Assembly (NCBI GenBank): GCA_038030265.1
Contig: CM075941.1
Coordinates: 40,052,164 to 40,116,163, forward strand
DNA: 64,000 bases
Source of the DNA: Corythucha ciliata
Taxonomy: Eukaryota; Arthropoda; Insecta; Hemiptera; Tingidae
Direction: 5' to 3'
Shown: in pieces, positions 63,322 to 64,000 of the stretch
Numbering within the stretch: position 1 is the first letter of the stretch
How the letters are laid out: every line of letters starts with the position of its first letter
Notes under the pieces: generated by a model
The model's database searches: none
The model's input: the letters and a program-made list of their open reading frames with translations, nothing else
What the model was told of the DNA's origin: nothing
Translations under genes and position numbers: made by a program

Positions 63322-63519
63322 TTATTTCAGTAAAATTCCACCCACTTGTTCATGCGACACCACAGAAACGCGGTTTTTATCTGTGTCAGCGTCCAGCTCT
63401 TGCAGTAAAAACACATTGAACTCCATGAGGCTTTTCACATTGGACGTGTACGCGGGAGCCGTCTCATCCCCCAGAAAAAAGACGCCGACGCGCGCGTGAA
63501 AAAGTGCGACATAAATCAA
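63322..63519 (-). CDS. Small unassigned ORF in right arm
   Basis: Inverse copy of the ORF at 62714-62911 with changes such as TSDVESL to TSNVKSL and SVLSHEQ to SVVSHEQ. Same length, same stop. Retention of the frame after duplication may reflect recent duplication rather than selection. Confidence 0.35.
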   Translation of the reverse strand: MIYVALFHARVGVFFLGDETAPAYTSNVKSLMEFNVFLLQELDADTDKNRVSVVSHEQVGGILLK

Positions 63520-64000
63520 TTTAATTAATGCTCCGCCATAACGATGAACAATATCTAAAATAATAATAATAAGATGGGTTGTAGGTACAAGTAAAACATG
63601 AATAATTTCGTTCGTCGATTCACTTAAAGTCGTTCCGTGAAAGCAGCAGTTTTTATTACAATTCGTTTTGAAAACTTCAACGCTTTGGCACCGATGTTTG
63701 TTTCCAATAGTTTTCTCGCCCCATTATATTTGGACTACTAAGCGGCCCACACAAGTTCAATAAATATTAAGCAAACTAGGGGTTGCACAATAAAATTAAA
63801 CGTTTGTGGATTGTATTGATGGGCTGCACAATATCGGGATCGGACAGCAACGCTGCCATAGAAATCCCACCCCCGCCGGTCTATCAAAGCATAGTGGCAT
63901 CCAAGAATCTACCAATCATGTTCGAGAAAAGGAGCCCGTTCCGATAATGAACAACCAATTTTTTATCCGTATAAACATTTAGAAACAAAATATTACACAA

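Larger units (their letters stand above)
62104..64000. repeat. Large inverted duplication, open at window end
   Basis: The left arm (about 62104-62998) recurs inverted at about 63226-64000, with a ~230 bp spacer. The arms differ at few positions (for example within the 65-codon frame they share) apart from a 138 bp insertion in the left arm. The match is still running at base 64000, so the right arm continues beyond the window. Confidence 0.85.

Overview
The window reads as invertebrate, most probably arthropod, nuclear DNA: AT-rich, GT-AG introns, polyadenylation-type motifs, and a dense mosaic of decayed eukaryotic transposable elements. There is no bacterial gene organisation. Species cannot be assigned from sequence alone. 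Only one locus looks like a possible ordinary multi-exon gene (a DUF4806-type protein, 18283-21042). Almost all other coding potential belongs to transposons or captured viral sequence, most of it carrying stops or frameshifts.

Layout. 1-2440: triplicated 3' ends of a non-LTR retrotransposon with reverse transcriptase (RT) remnants. 2668-3165: a ~163 bp satellite. 4797-8400: a Ty3/gypsy Pol on the minus strand (integrase and RNase H), split by a second, plus-strand gypsy remnant (LTR, PBS, integrase end, PPT, LTR piece). That remnant carries the C-terminal half of a partitivirus-like RdRp. 9110-10314: a PIF/Harbinger element with transposase and MADF pieces. 11648-14140: a DDE_Tnp_4 transposase cut by an LTR-like element with a 4 bp target-site duplication (TSD). 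14729-16330: a second partiti-like RdRp, opposite strand, abutting a gypsy integrase fragment. 17635-21042: a transposon-like ORF and the DUF4806 gene, whose intron holds the second copy of the LTR-like element. 21870-23869: MULE and piggyBac remnants and an unassigned ORF. 25638-28505: third LTR-like copy with nested hAT MITEs. 30444-33160: Tigger MITE, another MITE and a second MULE transposase. 34011-37718: a complete-length Tigger/pogo element with TIRs and TA TSD. 37859-39700: LINE RT cut by a foldback insert. 40061-40988: copia Gag start and a coiled-coil ORF. 43872-45292: a hAT-type non-autonomous element. 47205-50463: zinc-finger and MULE-like remnants. 50980-55440: a piggyBac gene interrupted by a head-to-head pair of Penelope-like elements (RT plus GIY-YIG) and another insert. 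55828-59036: hAT and piggyBac remnants. 62104-64000: a large inverted duplication running off the window end.

How it fits together. The elements are nested: target-site duplications were read for many insertions, and several host ORFs become continuous in frame if the insert and one TSD copy are ignored. The most interesting signals are the two different partiti-like RdRp fragments, each physically joined to gypsy integrase sequence, which suggests capture of viral RNA through LTR-retrotransposon reverse transcription. Next is the Penelope-like pair, whose ends carry a hammerhead-ribozyme-like motif with a palindromic helix III. All family assignments rest on motif recognition by eye; no database search was run.
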